Positions 16,844 through 24,757 of a DNA stretch of 64,000 bases are shown piece by piece. Made by a program: the position numbers and the translations under genes. This DNA comes from Ochrobactrum sp. CGA5. GTDB lineage: Bacteria > Pseudomonadota > Alphaproteobacteria > Rhizobiales > Rhizobiaceae. The stretch is taken from positions 434,001 through 498,000 of the forward strand of contig NZ_VCIG01000038.1 of assembly GCF_006345815.1 (NCBI RefSeq), read 5' to 3'. Every line of letters begins with the position of its first letter. Position 1 is the first letter of the stretch. The notes under the pieces are model-generated. The model was not told the origin of the DNA and did no database searches. It worked only from the letters and a program-made list of their open reading frames with translations.

Positions 16844-17199
16844 GGAACAAGCCTCGCTCAATCTCCAATTCAAGAACCCGTCGAGCGTCCTTTGTGTCGC
16901 GATCTTTTCCGTTCGCCCGGATATTCGACGGTAGCGGGTGCCTCCGGGCGAAGCGCAGCGTTCAAGGCAGAGATACCTGGAACAACCTCTTCGTTGCGCG
17001 TTTCGGCACCCGCGCCTTTTTCGTTTCGGGCAATCGCTGCTTTTCGTGCGTTCTGCAAAACGCGCCATGCGGCATGCCCGATGTGCTCCAAATCTCAACT
17101 CCTGCTCTCGTTTTGTCTCAGGCTCTCTTTGCTGTCCTGAAACGTAGCTGGAGAGCTTTGCAATGTCCGACAAAGGTTTTGAAGGATTTGACAAAATGA
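16840..17199 (+). CDS. Doubtful ORF between small phage genes
   Basis: This 119-codon plus frame starts in an ATGA overlap but reads as basic and Ser/Phe/Cys-rich, unlike its neighbours, and runs 37 bases into the next gene. An alternative on the minus strand (16870-17091, TTG start after AGGAG) has more natural composition (helical, Lys/Glu/Ala-rich). At most one is a gene; I cannot decide. Confidence 0.25.
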   Translation: MRNKPRSISNSRTRRASFVSRSFPFARIFDGSGCLRAKRSVQGRDTWNNLFVARFGTRAFFVSGNRCFSCVLQNAPCGMPDVLQISTPALVLSQALFAVLKRSWRALQCPTKVLKDLTK

Positions 17200-17609
17200 G
17201 TGTCGAGTTTGTCAGCAGCGCCAGAGGGATGAGTGATTTCATCCTTCAAAGCACCTACCGGGGGCCGGGTGATACCGTTGACGCTGCCATGCACCGGGCT
17301 GAGCGCATGTATGGCGCTCCGGCATCTTGGATGCATCGCCTCCGCTATCGATCGATCAAAGATATGCCTGTTTCCGCATATGCGGCCATCGCTCGCGCCT
17401 ACAAAGCGGCGCTTGAAGCATCAGAAAGAGCCTATGCGGCTGAGAGGGAACTAGCCCATGCGCGCAATTCGAAACTTCTTGGCATCGCGGATGCTCTGGC
17501 TGGAACGCCTTTTGCAAGCAGCGTGGCGGAAATTGCGCCAGTACTGGTTGAGACTGGTTCAACGAAAGAAGGACGAAAAGACCTTCCCGACACGAATAGA
17601 GAAGGGTGA
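17163..17609 (+). CDS. Helical phage protein, unknown function
   Basis: A 148-residue protein (MSDKGFEGFDKMSVEFVSSA). The middle contains a YGAPASWMHRLRYR segment followed by a long Ala-rich helix (YAAIARAYKAALEASERAYA). It may bind nucleic acid, but no family is recognised. Confidence 0.55.
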   Translation: MSDKGFEGFDKMSVEFVSSARGMSDFILQSTYRGPGDTVDAAMHRAERMYGAPASWMHRLRYRSIKDMPVSAYAAIARAYKAALEASERAYAAERELAHARNSKLLGIADALAGTPFASSVAEIAPVLVETGSTKEGRKDLPDTNREG

Positions 17610-17612
17610 ACG

Positions 17613-17705
17613 ATGAACCCTTTTCTCGCCGCCATTCTCTCAACTCTCCTGACAATCCTGCTGGTCTGTTTGATCGGCTTGCTCATTGCGGCGAGGTTCT
17701 CATGA
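17613..17705 (+). CDS. 30-residue single-span membrane peptide
   Basis: ATG 17613 opens a 30-codon frame (MNPFLAAILSTLLTILLVCL) that is almost entirely one membrane helix. It has a GAAGGG ribosome site, begins three bases after the previous stop and overlaps the methylase start by four bases (ATGA), which supports translation. Confidence 0.55.
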   Translation: MNPFLAAILSTLLTILLVCLIGLLIAARFS

Positions 17706-18553
17706 CGGCCGTTACTCGTCCTGTTCTTCGTTGGCATGGTGGCAAGTGGATGCTTGCACCATGGATTATTTCACACTTTCCAAAGCATCGCGTCTACGTC
17801 GAGCCGTTCGGCGGCGCGGGATCTGTGCTGATGCGTAAAGAGCGCAGCTATGCAGAGGTCTGGAATGATCTGGACGAACATGTCGTCAATCTATTTCGTG
17901 TCCTGCGCTCTGACGATGCGGCACGACTGGTTGAGCAGCTCAGACTTACGCCGTTTGCTTCAACGGAATTCAGCAACGCTTATGAACCTACAGATTGCGC
18001 GCTGGAGAAAGCGCGTCGGCTCGTTATTCGCAGCTTCATGGGCTTTGGATCAAATAGCCATGCGCAGCCGAGTGGCTTCCGTTCAAACAGCAATCGTTCA
18101 GGCACTTCGCCAGCGCATGATTGGGTTAATTATCCTGATGCACTGCTCAAGACGATTGAGCGACTAAAAGGCGTTGTCATCCTGAATCGTGACGGCAAAG
18201 ACGTTATGCAGGCTCACGATGGCGTGGACACTCTGCATTATGTCGATCCACCCTACATGTTCGATACAAGAACGGATGCGAAAGACGATTATTCCCATGA
18301 GTTGAGCAATGACGACCACGAGCATCTGCTTAAGGTGCTATGCGGGCTTGAAGGGATGGTTGTTCTTTCCGGTTATCCGTCTCAGGTCTACGACGACTTT
18401 TTGCCAGATTGGCGCCGAATAGAGCGTGCCGCATTTGCAGATGGTGCCAGAGAGCGAACCGAAGTGCTGTGGATCAACCCCCACTGCGCGGCAAAGCTCG
18501 ATGCACTGTCTATGCCTCTATTCGCCCGCAAGGCAGAAGGCGAGGTGGCATGA
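17702..18553 (+). CDS. DNA adenine methyltransferase (D12 class, Dam-like)
   Basis: A 283-residue N6-adenine methylase from ATG 17702. The SAM-binding start RWHGGK at residues 10-15, the PFGGAGSVLM motif near 37-46 and the catalytic DPPY (YVDPPYM near 180-186) are all present. It probably protects phage DNA or alters expression by methylating a short palindrome. The track continues upstream to 17606, but that part overlaps the membrane peptide and lies before the conserved start. Confidence 0.93.
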   Translation: MTAVTRPVLRWHGGKWMLAPWIISHFPKHRVYVEPFGGAGSVLMRKERSYAEVWNDLDEHVVNLFRVLRSDDAARLVEQLRLTPFASTEFSNAYEPTDCALEKARRLVIRSFMGFGSNSHAQPSGFRSNSNRSGTSPAHDWVNYPDALLKTIERLKGVVILNRDGKDVMQAHDGVDTLHYVDPPYMFDTRTDAKDDYSHELSNDDHEHLLKVLCGLEGMVVLSGYPSQVYDDFLPDWRRIERAAFADGARERTEVLWINPHCAAKLDALSMPLFARKAEGEVA

Positions 18554-18906
18554 GAATGTCAGCCGCAGAATTTCACCAGACAGCCCGCCGCAACAAGTAC
18601 GGCGCGAAGAAAACCACGCTCGACGGCATCACCTTCGATAGCAAGGCAGAAGCTCGCTTCTACGCTGAGCTTAAACAGCGCGAGAAGGCCGGAGAAGTCG
18701 GCGGGGTGGAGCTACAGCGTCCATTCGTCATCCTCGGGCCTAAGGGTGAACTCATCACCACTTACAGGGCAGATTTTGCCTTCTGGGATTTCGAGGAAGA
18801 CCGCTTCCGCGTGATCGACGTGAAGGGTGTTGAAACACCTGTATTCCGCCTCAAGCGCAAGCTGGTGAAGTCATTCCTTGGTATTGATGTGGAGGTAGTG
18901 AAATGA
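18550..18906 (+). CDS. DUF1064-family phage nuclease-like protein
   Basis: A 118-residue protein from ATG 18550 (ATG 18556 possible). NKYGAKKTTLDGITFDSKAE with ARFYAELKQRE, then YRADFAFW and IDVKGVETPVFRLKRKLVKS, match DUF1064, a PD-(D/E)xK-like family often placed with phage replication and thought to resolve DNA junctions. The D-x-K pair in IDVKG and the acidic residue in SKAEARF fit that catalytic core. Confidence 0.82.
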   Translation: MRMSAAEFHQTARRNKYGAKKTTLDGITFDSKAEARFYAELKQREKAGEVGGVELQRPFVILGPKGELITTYRADFAFWDFEEDRFRVIDVKGVETPVFRLKRKLVKSFLGIDVEVVK

Positions 18907-19757
18907 GCCGCTGGGTCCGCATTCAATCCGACATTCTTGACCATCCAATGTTCGCCAATGCTGAGCGCTCAGAAAGCGATGCTTGGATATGGCTTATCAC
19001 GCATGCCGCATGGTCTCCGACGCTACATCGCATAGGTACTGACACTGTCAGGGTCGCCGTGGGCGAGATGTTCGTTACACTCCGAGGCTTAGCAAAAGAG
19101 TGGAATTGGAAATCCGACAAGCGCGTCCGGACATTCCTAAAAGCCCTCGAAAACAACGGAATGATCGTGACAAAAACGGACGCAGGAAAGACGCACGTAA
19201 TTATTTGTAATTACTCGAAATATCAGGAAGCAGGACGCACTCAGGACGCAGAGCGGACGCAAGACGGACGCACTAAATACACCAATACACCAAATACATC
19301 TTCACTTCGTTCAGATGTTGACGCGCAAGTGCGCTCAACTCCGAAGCAGGATTTCGTTTCTGAACTTTCTGAGCTGCTTGATGCCGAAACTATCGAAGCC
19401 ATCATCGATCACCGGAAGAAAAAGCGCGCCCCGATCACAGCCAAGGCCGGAAAGCTCATGGCAAGGGAGCTGCGTAAGTGCGCCAACCCACGGGAAGCCG
19501 CCGACATGATGATCCTTCATGGCTGGCAAGGCATCAAGGCCGAGTGGATCGAAAACCGAAAAGTCAACCACCGCAAGGAGCCTCCTCCAAAGCCCATGAC
19601 CCACACAGATGTTTGGGCCATTGCGTTGCGCGAAAAAGGAATTCTACCCGATGAACCAGATAGCCACGAACCAGACTTACTCGATGCTGGTGACCGACAC
19701 GGATATCGAGAAGGCAATGTACACCCTCTCAGGATTGCCGGGACGCGGACCTACTGA
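18903..19757 (+). CDS. Phage replisome organiser / DnaD-like protein
   Basis: A 284-residue protein. Residues 1-105 form a winged-helix module typical of phage replication initiators (WVRIQSDILDHPMFAN, VGEMFVTLRGLAKEWNWKSD, RTFLKALENNGMI). A polar linker with repeated RTQD/GRT follows, then a C-terminal helical domain. It would bind the phage origin and recruit host replication proteins. It overlaps its neighbours by 4 and 107 bases. Confidence 0.72.
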   Translation: MSRWVRIQSDILDHPMFANAERSESDAWIWLITHAAWSPTLHRIGTDTVRVAVGEMFVTLRGLAKEWNWKSDKRVRTFLKALENNGMIVTKTDAGKTHVIICNYSKYQEAGRTQDAERTQDGRTKYTNTPNTSSLRSDVDAQVRSTPKQDFVSELSELLDAETIEAIIDHRKKKRAPITAKAGKLMARELRKCANPREAADMMILHGWQGIKAEWIENRKVNHRKEPPPKPMTHTDVWAIALREKGILPDEPDSHEPDLLDAGDRHGYREGNVHPLRIAGTRTY

Positions 19758-20160
19758 CCAGAAGTTGACGAGGGCGGTCTACATGATGGCCTTGCGTGGC
19801 GTCACTCGGCACAGCTTGGAAATGGCTGTGCAGAACTTCATCACCGGACATTCGCATTGCGAGCATTCGTTCATGCCCGCACCGCCAGAACTTCGGCGCG
19901 AGTGCGAGCGCGTAATGAAGCCGATCCTCGACAGCCTGACCTATACCCGCGAAGTGGAGAAAGCGAAGGTGGCGACAGCCGAGCATCGCCGCAATTCATC
20001 GAAGCGAGACAATACCGCAGGCCGAGATGTGCTGGCGGTTGGGATTGATCATCTCACATGGGTTTCGAGAGCGAAACACGATTATCCAACTGGGTCGCTC
20101 TGGGTAGCAAAAACAGCAACGGTCTACGGACCCGTCAAACAAGTAGGGAAGGCCGCATAA
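19651..20160 (+). CDS. Replication-block protein, unknown function
   Basis: A 169-residue protein from ATG 19651 (MNQIATNQTYSMLVTDTDIE). The N-terminal half has MALRGVTRHSLEMAVQNF and a CEHSFMPAPPELRRECE segment, a pattern seen in phage proteins following replisome organisers. It may be a loader partner, but no ATPase motif is visible. Its 5' end overlaps the previous gene by 107 bases in another frame. Confidence 0.58.
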   Translation: MNQIATNQTYSMLVTDTDIEKAMYTLSGLPGRGPTDQKLTRAVYMMALRGVTRHSLEMAVQNFITGHSHCEHSFMPAPPELRRECERVMKPILDSLTYTREVEKAKVATAEHRRNSSKRDNTAGRDVLAVGIDHLTWVSRAKHDYPTGSLWVAKTATVYGPVKQVGKAA

Positions 20161-20438
20161 TGAACATCTTCAACAAAATTGTAATTGATCAGACGAAGAA
20201 AGAAATCACCCTCGGTAACCCCCTGATGGATGAAATAGCGATTAGCCGTCGCCAAAGCCATTTCGCGGCGTTGCGTGGCGGCGACGGTTTCAGACAGCTG
20301 AAAGCTTCACCTAAGACTGACGCACAGGGCCTCACACGCGGGAAGCGCAAGCGTCTGGCCCGTCTCAAGGCTTTCTTTCCAGATCAGTACGAAAAGGCAA
20401 TGGCCAAAATTCGTGCACTCAATGAGGAGTCCGCGTGA
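20160..20438 (+). CDS. Small phage protein, unknown function
   Basis: ATG 20160 gives 92 residues (MNIFNKIVIDQTKKEITLGN), starting in a TAATG overlap. The C-terminus is basic (RGKRKRLARLKAFFPDQYEK), suggesting nucleic-acid contact. Not recognised. Confidence 0.55.
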   Translation: MNIFNKIVIDQTKKEITLGNPLMDEIAISRRQSHFAALRGGDGFRQLKASPKTDAQGLTRGKRKRLARLKAFFPDQYEKAMAKIRALNEESA

Positions 20439-20971
20439 TGTTCGCCGCAGCCTATTCACGAAACACTGACAGAGCAGCCAAGGCGCTGATTGCCAAACGC
20501 AACGCTGATCGCATTGAAGCGGAGAGAGAACGCAAGGAGCAATTGCTCCTTGAGGCCAAGCGCCGCGAACAAGAGCGAAAAGAAGCCGAGCGCAAACGGC
20601 AGGAAATCTATCGCAACATCATCGCATCATATCGCGAAGTAGGGATTCGAAATGCTGAAACTCGCCTATCGATCAGGGATATTATTTCCGATGCGGTGGC
20701 GGGATCGTCCTTTACACATGACGATGTTGTAGGCGCACGCCGAACGCGCTCCATGAGCAATATCCGTCATTTCGCTGTCCTGTCAGCATGGGCCTTCCGC
20801 CCTGATATGAGCTTGCCAGCAATCGGCCGGCATTTTGGTGGTCGCGATCACACGACAATTCTTCATTCGGTGAACCTGTTCGGTTTTGAGAGCAGGGAGC
20901 AAGCAGCGGCCTTCATTTCACTTCATGGCAGAGAGGCGACCATGGCCCGCCTTTCCAAACAAGCGGCATAG
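20435..20971 (+). CDS. DnaA C-terminal-domain protein
   Basis: A 178-residue protein: an N-terminal Arg/Glu coiled coil (residues 15-65) joined to a domain matching DnaA domain IV. The region RSMSNIRHFAVLSAWAFRPD then LPAIGRHFGGRDHTTILHSV carries the DnaA-box recognition signature (GRDHTT). There is no AAA+ domain. It could bind DnaA boxes in the phage origin or host oriC, as an initiator accessory or competitor. Confidence 0.85.
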   Translation: MMFAAAYSRNTDRAAKALIAKRNADRIEAERERKEQLLLEAKRREQERKEAERKRQEIYRNIIASYREVGIRNAETRLSIRDIISDAVAGSSFTHDDVVGARRTRSMSNIRHFAVLSAWAFRPDMSLPAIGRHFGGRDHTTILHSVNLFGFESREQAAAFISLHGREATMARLSKQAA

Positions 20972-20980
20972 GAGAGGGCG

Positions 20981-21103
20981 ATGAGGCTCGTAATAGCAAT
21001 AGGAATGCTGATGATCTTGATCTGGGCGATGCGCACGCCCCCGGAGGAAATAGGCGGTTTCGCTGGCAAGGTCATCCACGGCTTCGAACAGGCACGGCAA
21101 TAA
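20981..21103 (+). CDS. 40-residue membrane peptide
   Basis: ATG 20981 after GGAGAGGG opens a 40-codon frame with one membrane helix at the start (LVIAIGMLMILIWAM) and a short soluble tail. The ribosome site and the tight spacing argue for a real gene. Confidence 0.55.
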   Translation: MRLVIAIGMLMILIWAMRTPPEEIGGFAGKVIHGFEQARQ

Positions 21104-21125
21104 CCCCAGTCAGCGAGGAACGGAC

Positions 21126-21722
21126 ATGGCGGCACAAGGCAGACTTCAACGCAGACAGTCGCCCGTTATGGAAAGCGGGAAACTGGCTGATATGGTGATG
21201 GATCTGGAGTGGTATGCGATCAGGACGCCGCCACAGAAGGAATTTGTTGCTCAGGAAATCCTTACACAGCGTGGTGTGGTCACATTCTGCCCGGCAGACA
21301 AGCGATGGCGCCGACAAAACCGCTACACCAAGGAAAAACAGCTTATCTCGTACCCGATGGTTGTCCGGTATGTCTTCGCTGGTTTCGTTCCAGGTGTCCC
21401 GGCGTGGTTCAATCTCTTCCAGCTTCCATGCATTCAGGGCTGCGTAGGCATCAACGGTAAACCGATGAAGCTCGATCATGCTGCCATGGAAGGTTTGCTT
21501 CGCCGCTATCCAAACGGCATTCAGCGCCCGAAGGAAGAGAAGTACATGCGCACCCATGCCGAATATAAGGCTGGAGATCTGGTACGCATCTGCGATGGCC
21601 CGTTCGATGGCATGATTGTCCCGGTGCATGAACTAAAGGGCAGGGACGCTTATGTTTTCATGGACCTGTTCGGCGCCCAGCATAAGATCAAGATTGATGC
21701 TGGTTTACTTGAAGCAGCTTGA
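21126..21722 (+). CDS. NusG/RfaH-like transcription factor, candidate antiterminator
   Basis: A 198-residue protein. Residues 27-125 read as an NGN domain (DLEWYAIRTPPQKEFVAQEI, later YVFAGFVP) and residues 150-195 as a KOW module (AGDLVRICDGPFDGMIVPVH, then AYVFMDLFGAQHKIKID). NusG-family paralogues ride on RNA polymerase and suppress pausing or termination. As the last gene of the early block, ahead of the late genes, it is a good candidate for the late-gene antiterminator; terminator-like hairpins do lie inside the late region. Confidence 0.8.
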   Translation: MAAQGRLQRRQSPVMESGKLADMVMDLEWYAIRTPPQKEFVAQEILTQRGVVTFCPADKRWRRQNRYTKEKQLISYPMVVRYVFAGFVPGVPAWFNLFQLPCIQGCVGINGKPMKLDHAAMEGLLRRYPNGIQRPKEEKYMRTHAEYKAGDLVRICDGPFDGMIVPVHELKGRDAYVFMDLFGAQHKIKIDAGLLEAA

Positions 21723-21847
21723 CAGGTAACTGCAAAGCAGTTAAAAATTCTGCACAGGACGACCAAGGACCCCTGCGCTATAGGCGTATACCTTGACCCA
21801 GAGAGGCCAAACGGCTTCTTGCGCATGGTGGCTTGTGTCTGATTTTC

Positions 21848-21871
21848 AGCGGCTTTCGGGCCGCTTTGTTG
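21848..21871 (+). terminator. Terminator-like hairpin after the NusG-like gene
   Basis: AGCGGC pairs with GCCGCT around a short loop and is followed by a T-rich run (TTTGTTGTTTT). It lies just before the late region and so would be a natural site for antitermination. Confidence 0.6.
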
Positions 21872-21885
21872 TTTTAGGCGAGCCG

Positions 21886-22047
21886 ATGTTCACCGCATTT
21901 TTAGCGGCCTTCACATTGCTGATCTGTGTGCCTGTGGCGTATCTTTGCCTTAAGCTGCCAATGCCAACCTTGTTTAAGTTCGTGTATCTGGCGGTGATCG
22001 CATTAGTGGCAGGGCTTACGATCATTTTGGGCAGGCATTTAGGCTAA
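21886..22047 (+). CDS. 53-residue membrane protein
   Basis: ATG 21886 opens a protein that is nearly all hydrophobic, with two membrane helices (LAAFTLLICVPVAYLCL, FKFVYLAVIALVAGLTIIL). The charge pattern and size fit a small holin, but it is far from the lysis cassette at 46463, so the function is open. Confidence 0.55.
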   Translation: MFTAFLAAFTLLICVPVAYLCLKLPMPTLFKFVYLAVIALVAGLTIILGRHLG

Positions 22048-22127
22048 GTGGTGTTGGCTTCGGGGCTGATTTTTCATTGACCAGCCCGTTTGGTTACCCC
22101 AATCTTCTCTCTAAAAGGAGAGAGGAC

Positions 22128-22469
22128 ATGGGGAAAGCACTTATTCCGGCGATTATAGCGGGGATTTTCTTATCCGGTTGCGGCGTGAGCGCATCGACCT
22201 ACGCGACAGGGCAGCAAGCATTAAAGGGAAGTCCGGCAGTAAAGAGCGATTTCATCCGCACTTGCACGCAGAGAATACGCAGTAAGCCGTTTAAGACGCG
22301 TCAAGGAATAGCGAAAATAGCGAATACGTCGGTATCATCCGCCCCAAGGGTGTACTGCACCAGATTGACGAATGGCATGGCGTCTGGACGCCTCACACAT
22401 GCCGATATCAATGCTGCTTCACGTGGGCAGGTAACCCCGAACATAGTCAAAGTCCTACAGGGGCGGTAG
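22128..22469 (+). CDS. Small lipoprotein, unknown function
   Basis: ATG 22128 gives 113 residues. The N-terminus has a lipobox (IIAGIFLSGCG, Cys at about 19), so the product should be lipid-anchored in the outer or inner membrane. The mature part is basic with several Cys. It may be an accessory (lysogenic-conversion) gene. Confidence 0.6.
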   Translation: MGKALIPAIIAGIFLSGCGVSASTYATGQQALKGSPAVKSDFIRTCTQRIRSKPFKTRQGIAKIANTSVSSAPRVYCTRLTNGMASGRLTHADINAASRGQVTPNIVKVLQGR

Positions 22470-22550
22470 ACATAAGCGGGTGCAAGTAGCAGGCGACCGA
22501 ATGTCCAACCGGTTGCCGGGAGGTGCAAATCCTCCCACAGCGCCAGACAC

Positions 22551-22638
22551 GGAAGGTTGGCAGAGCGGCTTATTGCAGCGGGTTGCTAACTCGTCGGACG
22601 GCAACGTCCCGTAGGTTCAAATCCTACACCTTCCGCCA
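22551..22638 (+). tRNA. Phage-encoded tRNA-Ser (anticodon GCT)
   Basis: Acceptor stem GGAAGGT/ACCTTCC, D arm with GCAGAGCGG, anticodon loop TTGCTAA (GCT, serine AGC/AGU), a long variable arm (GGACG-GCAA-CGTCC) typical of class II tRNA, T arm GTAGG-TTCAAAT-CCTAC, discriminator G and encoded CCA. It lies inside the prophage, so it is phage-borne, perhaps compensating for codon bias. Confidence 0.92.
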
Positions 22639-22748
22639 AATCGGGTTTGGACCTTTGACGCTCCCGAATGGAGGCATCAGTTCGACGGACTGGTTAGCTG
22701 ACCTGTAGATAAGCGCAAGGTGACGGGTGGAGAGAGTGCCACACAGAA

Positions 22749-22949
22749 TTAAAACGGGATGGCTTCATCCTGCGGCATAGACCGGAGTTTCAAGAAGTCA
22801 TCGCGGTCAAAGATGCCGTACTTTTCTATCCAGACCTTCAAGTCGAAGGTTGCGTGTCTGACGAAATCCTGAGCGGTTTCCATCTCGGTGAACTCATATG
22901 GCCGTGATGTGCCGTCTTCGAGAAGTTCCAATACTTTGATCTGATACAT
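22749..22949 (-). CDS. Small phage protein, unknown function
   Basis: ATG 22949 gives 66 residues (MYQIKVLELLEDGTSRPYEF), transcribed against the surrounding rightward genes. Acidic and compact. A terminator on the other strand lies just upstream at 23008. Not recognised. Confidence 0.5.
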   Translation of the reverse strand: MYQIKVLELLEDGTSRPYEFTEMETAQDFVRHATFDLKVWIEKYGIFDRDDFLKLRSMPQDEAIPF

Positions 22950-23007
22950 TGCTGCCCTCCTGTTTTCATCAGGATAGCGCATCATCAAATATGTGATCAA
23001 CAATCAG

Positions 23008-23033
23008 CCCCGCCACCGCGCGGGGTTTTCTGT
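23008..23033 (+). terminator. Rho-independent terminator
   Basis: CCCCGC pairs with GCGGGG around a six-base loop (CACCGC region) and is followed by TTTTCTGTTT. It would end rightward transcription before the zinc-finger gene. Confidence 0.7.
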
Positions 23034-23100
23034 TTGGAGCGTTCAGATGGCATTATGTTATCTAAGGCTTTCCGTTGATACGAATGGATTGCATGAAGTG

Positions 23101-23319
23101 TTATCTTCGCTTTCCGATATTTGGGATCGATTTCCCGAATTTCGCGATGGCCTCCTCGGCCTTCTCAATTCCGGCGAAGAACTTTTCGCTATTGATGATG
23201 AAATCAGAACCGCACCCAGGACAGGTGACATTGTCGTTGGATTTAAGCCAGCCGATAGTCTGCTCGATCTGATTTCCACATTTAGGGCAAGTCACCCCGA
23301 TTGTCTGGTTTTCAAACAT
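23101..23319 (-). CDS. Small zinc-ribbon protein
   Basis: A 72-residue protein from ATG 23319 after a GGGAGG ribosome site. CPKCGN near residue 11 and CPGCGS near residue 33 form a four-Cys zinc ribbon; the C-terminus is a helix. It is leftward inside a rightward region, so it is an independent small gene, possibly a transcription or nuclease-inhibitor factor. Function unknown. Confidence 0.68.
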   Translation of the reverse strand: MFENQTIGVTCPKCGNQIEQTIGWLKSNDNVTCPGCGSDFIINSEKFFAGIEKAEEAIAKFGKSIPNIGKRR

Positions 23320-23379
23320 GATAAGCCTCCCGCTGACAATTCAGCACAGTCAGAGCGCAAATTTCAATAGCCTTCATAG

Positions 23380-23463
23380 GGAGCGACACTCCTTTCACTA
23401 GCCCACCGGGCGGCTAGACCATGGCTTTCACTCGCGGGTGTAGAACTCAACACTGGTCGCTCC
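23380..23463 (+). ncRNA. tRNA-sized structured element closed by an 8-bp stem
   Basis: GGAGCGAC (23380-23387) is exactly complementary to GTCGCTCC (23456-23463). Inside are a hairpin CTAGCC/GGCTAG and a short stem GTGT/ACAC. The 84-nt length and closing stem recall a tRNA, but no canonical anticodon or T loop can be fitted. It may be a decayed phage tRNA or another structured RNA in the leader of the gene at 23532. Confidence 0.4.
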
Positions 23464-23531
23464 GGGGTGAGAACCCTGCATATCACGGTGTGAAGTGGGC
23501 AAGCCCGGAAGATACCAACAGAGGATCGGAT

Positions 23532-23783
23532 ATGGCCGAAGAAATGACAGACGCCGAACGGCTCTATTATGTGCTTAGGCATGGATACGTGAATGTCGCG
23601 ATTGGCACGGATGTTTGCTTGGTAGCTCACAGAGACGGCCAGATGTCCGATGCGCAGTTAGACGCGGCCATCGCCCTTATCGATGACAAGATCAGATCGG
23701 AGCGCCGCTGGGGTGCAACAATCGATGAAGTTGCCGACTTCGCCCGCCTATACAAGTCAGCCAAGCAAAGGGGCCTGATATGA
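23532..23783 (+). CDS. Small phage protein, unknown function
   Basis: An 83-residue protein from ATG 23532 (MAEEMTDAERLYYVLRHGYV). Helical, acidic. The upstream extension to 23421 covers the structured element and is not preferred. It overlaps the next gene by four bases. Confidence 0.6.
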   Translation: MAEEMTDAERLYYVLRHGYVNVAIGTDVCLVAHRDGQMSDAQLDAAIALIDDKIRSERRWGATIDEVADFARLYKSAKQRGLI

Positions 23784-24073
23784 ACCGCAGACGCTTCCTT
23801 TCCTTCCTCGGCTTCGCTCCTGTAGCTGCTGCCGTTCCTGCAATGGCGCTGCCAAGGCCGGAGAAGCCGACCGAGATTGATAAGCTGGAAGTCACAATAA
23901 CCGTTGGGCCTAATCATGATGCGGAAGTGAACCGGCTCGTTCGTGAAAAGGTAAAGGAAATCGTTCGGCTTGACCCTTACCGAGTAAGAGCAACGAAGGA
24001 CTTACACGAGCGCATCGAGGCTGGCCTTCTCATCCGAGAGGCAGGCAATCTGCACTATTCGGTAACGCTCTAA
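23780..24073 (+). CDS. Small exported protein with a Tat-like signal
   Basis: A 97-residue protein starting MNRRRFLSFLGFAPVAAAVP, an RRRFL twin-arginine motif with a hydrophobic stretch and AMA cleavage region near residue 23. The mature part is a small beta/alpha domain. Function unknown. Confidence 0.6.
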   Translation: MNRRRFLSFLGFAPVAAAVPAMALPRPEKPTEIDKLEVTITVGPNHDAEVNRLVREKVKEIVRLDPYRVRATKDLHERIEAGLLIREAGNLHYSVTL

Positions 24074-24270
24074 TGCCCAAGCCCATCCAGTTCATGCAAG
24101 CCACATGGGAAGACATACTCGGATCACGGCACCTCCACCGTGCGGCGGTACTGCGCGGGAACATGGATATAGCCGATGAAATCCGGGAGACCATGCATAG
24201 CTGTCTAGACGCCTACCTAGATCACCAGACAGAGGCAGCAGTAGCAGCAGAGCTAAAGGCGAAGGGGTAG
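24073..24270 (+). CDS. Small phage protein, unknown function
   Basis: A 65-residue protein starting in a TAATG overlap (MPKPIQFMQATWEDILGSRH), with a helical charged core. Not recognised. Confidence 0.55.
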   Translation: MPKPIQFMQATWEDILGSRHLHRAAVLRGNMDIADEIRETMHSCLDAYLDHQTEAAVAAELKAKG

Positions 24271-24274
24271 AGGC

Positions 24275-24457
24275 ATGGCCTATTGTCTGGAAAACACGAT
24301 GAAGGATGTCGGCATCACAAAGCCGGATAGTACATCCGTTATCACCGTGTCAGTGACGACGACGCCAGACCAGCAAGGCTTTCAGTCAGCAATCATAGTT
24401 ACCGAGCAAGCAACCTACCAATACACCTACACAGATGGGCGCTTTGTCCTTTGTTGA
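24275..24457 (+). CDS. Small phage protein, unknown function
   Basis: A 60-residue product from ATG 24275 (MAYCLENTMKDVGITKPDST), Thr/Val-rich and probably beta-stranded. Not recognised. Confidence 0.5.
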   Translation: MAYCLENTMKDVGITKPDSTSVITVSVTTTPDQQGFQSAIIVTEQATYQYTYTDGRFVLC

Positions 24458-24480
24458 GAGACGCGCTGAAGGATTAGAGG

Positions 24481-24696
24481 ATGGTTCGACTAACTGGAAA
24501 TCGCCGGTATCGCGTAGACACAGATGGCAAGATAGTCCTTCAAGTGCAGACACGTAGATACTTCAGCACTGGCCGTGGTCTCCTGCCGATGCCAAATGAA
24601 GAACCGGCATGGCGTGACGCCATAGTTGAAGACCTGACTGAGCATGTAGAGAACGCGCTAAACTTCGTACCAGATTGCACGAGGCCGAATGGCTAA
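24481..24696 (+). CDS. Small phage protein, unknown function
   Basis: A 71-residue protein (MVRLTGNRRYRVDTDGKIVL) with a basic start and an acidic helical tail. It overlaps the next small frame by eight bases. Not recognised. Confidence 0.5.
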   Translation: MVRLTGNRRYRVDTDGKIVLQVQTRRYFSTGRGLLPMPNEEPAWRDAIVEDLTEHVENALNFVPDCTRPNG

Positions 24697-24757
24697 GCTC
24701 CGCACCCTCAAGCCTCTCGTATCCACGATGAAGCCAAGGATCAGCGATGGCCGATAG
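24689..24757 (+). CDS. 22-codon frame encoding the detached N-terminus of the HNH protein
   Basis: ATG 24689 reads MAKLRTLKPLVSTMKPRISD and stops at 24757. KLRTLKP followed by STMKPRI is the usual N-terminus of the HNH proteins next to terminases, but here it is in another frame than the HNH domain, which starts at ATG 24747. The overlap is 11 bases. Either an old frameshift split the gene or the two are translated by coupling. Confidence 0.5.
   Translation: MAKLRTLKPLVSTMKPRISDGR

Noticed and set aside
16061-17242. 393-codon minus-strand frame
   Set aside because: It lies opposite the Cro-like and GapR-like genes, has many Cys/Arg/Ser and no recognisable domain.
22476-22549. tRNA immediately before tRNA-Ser
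   Set aside because: A T-arm-like hairpin and CGCCA end are visible, but no acceptor or anticodon stem of proper size forms.
23380-23463. A second complete phage tRNA
   Set aside because: Closing stem and length fit, but no canonical anticodon loop or T loop can be placed; listed only as a structured element.
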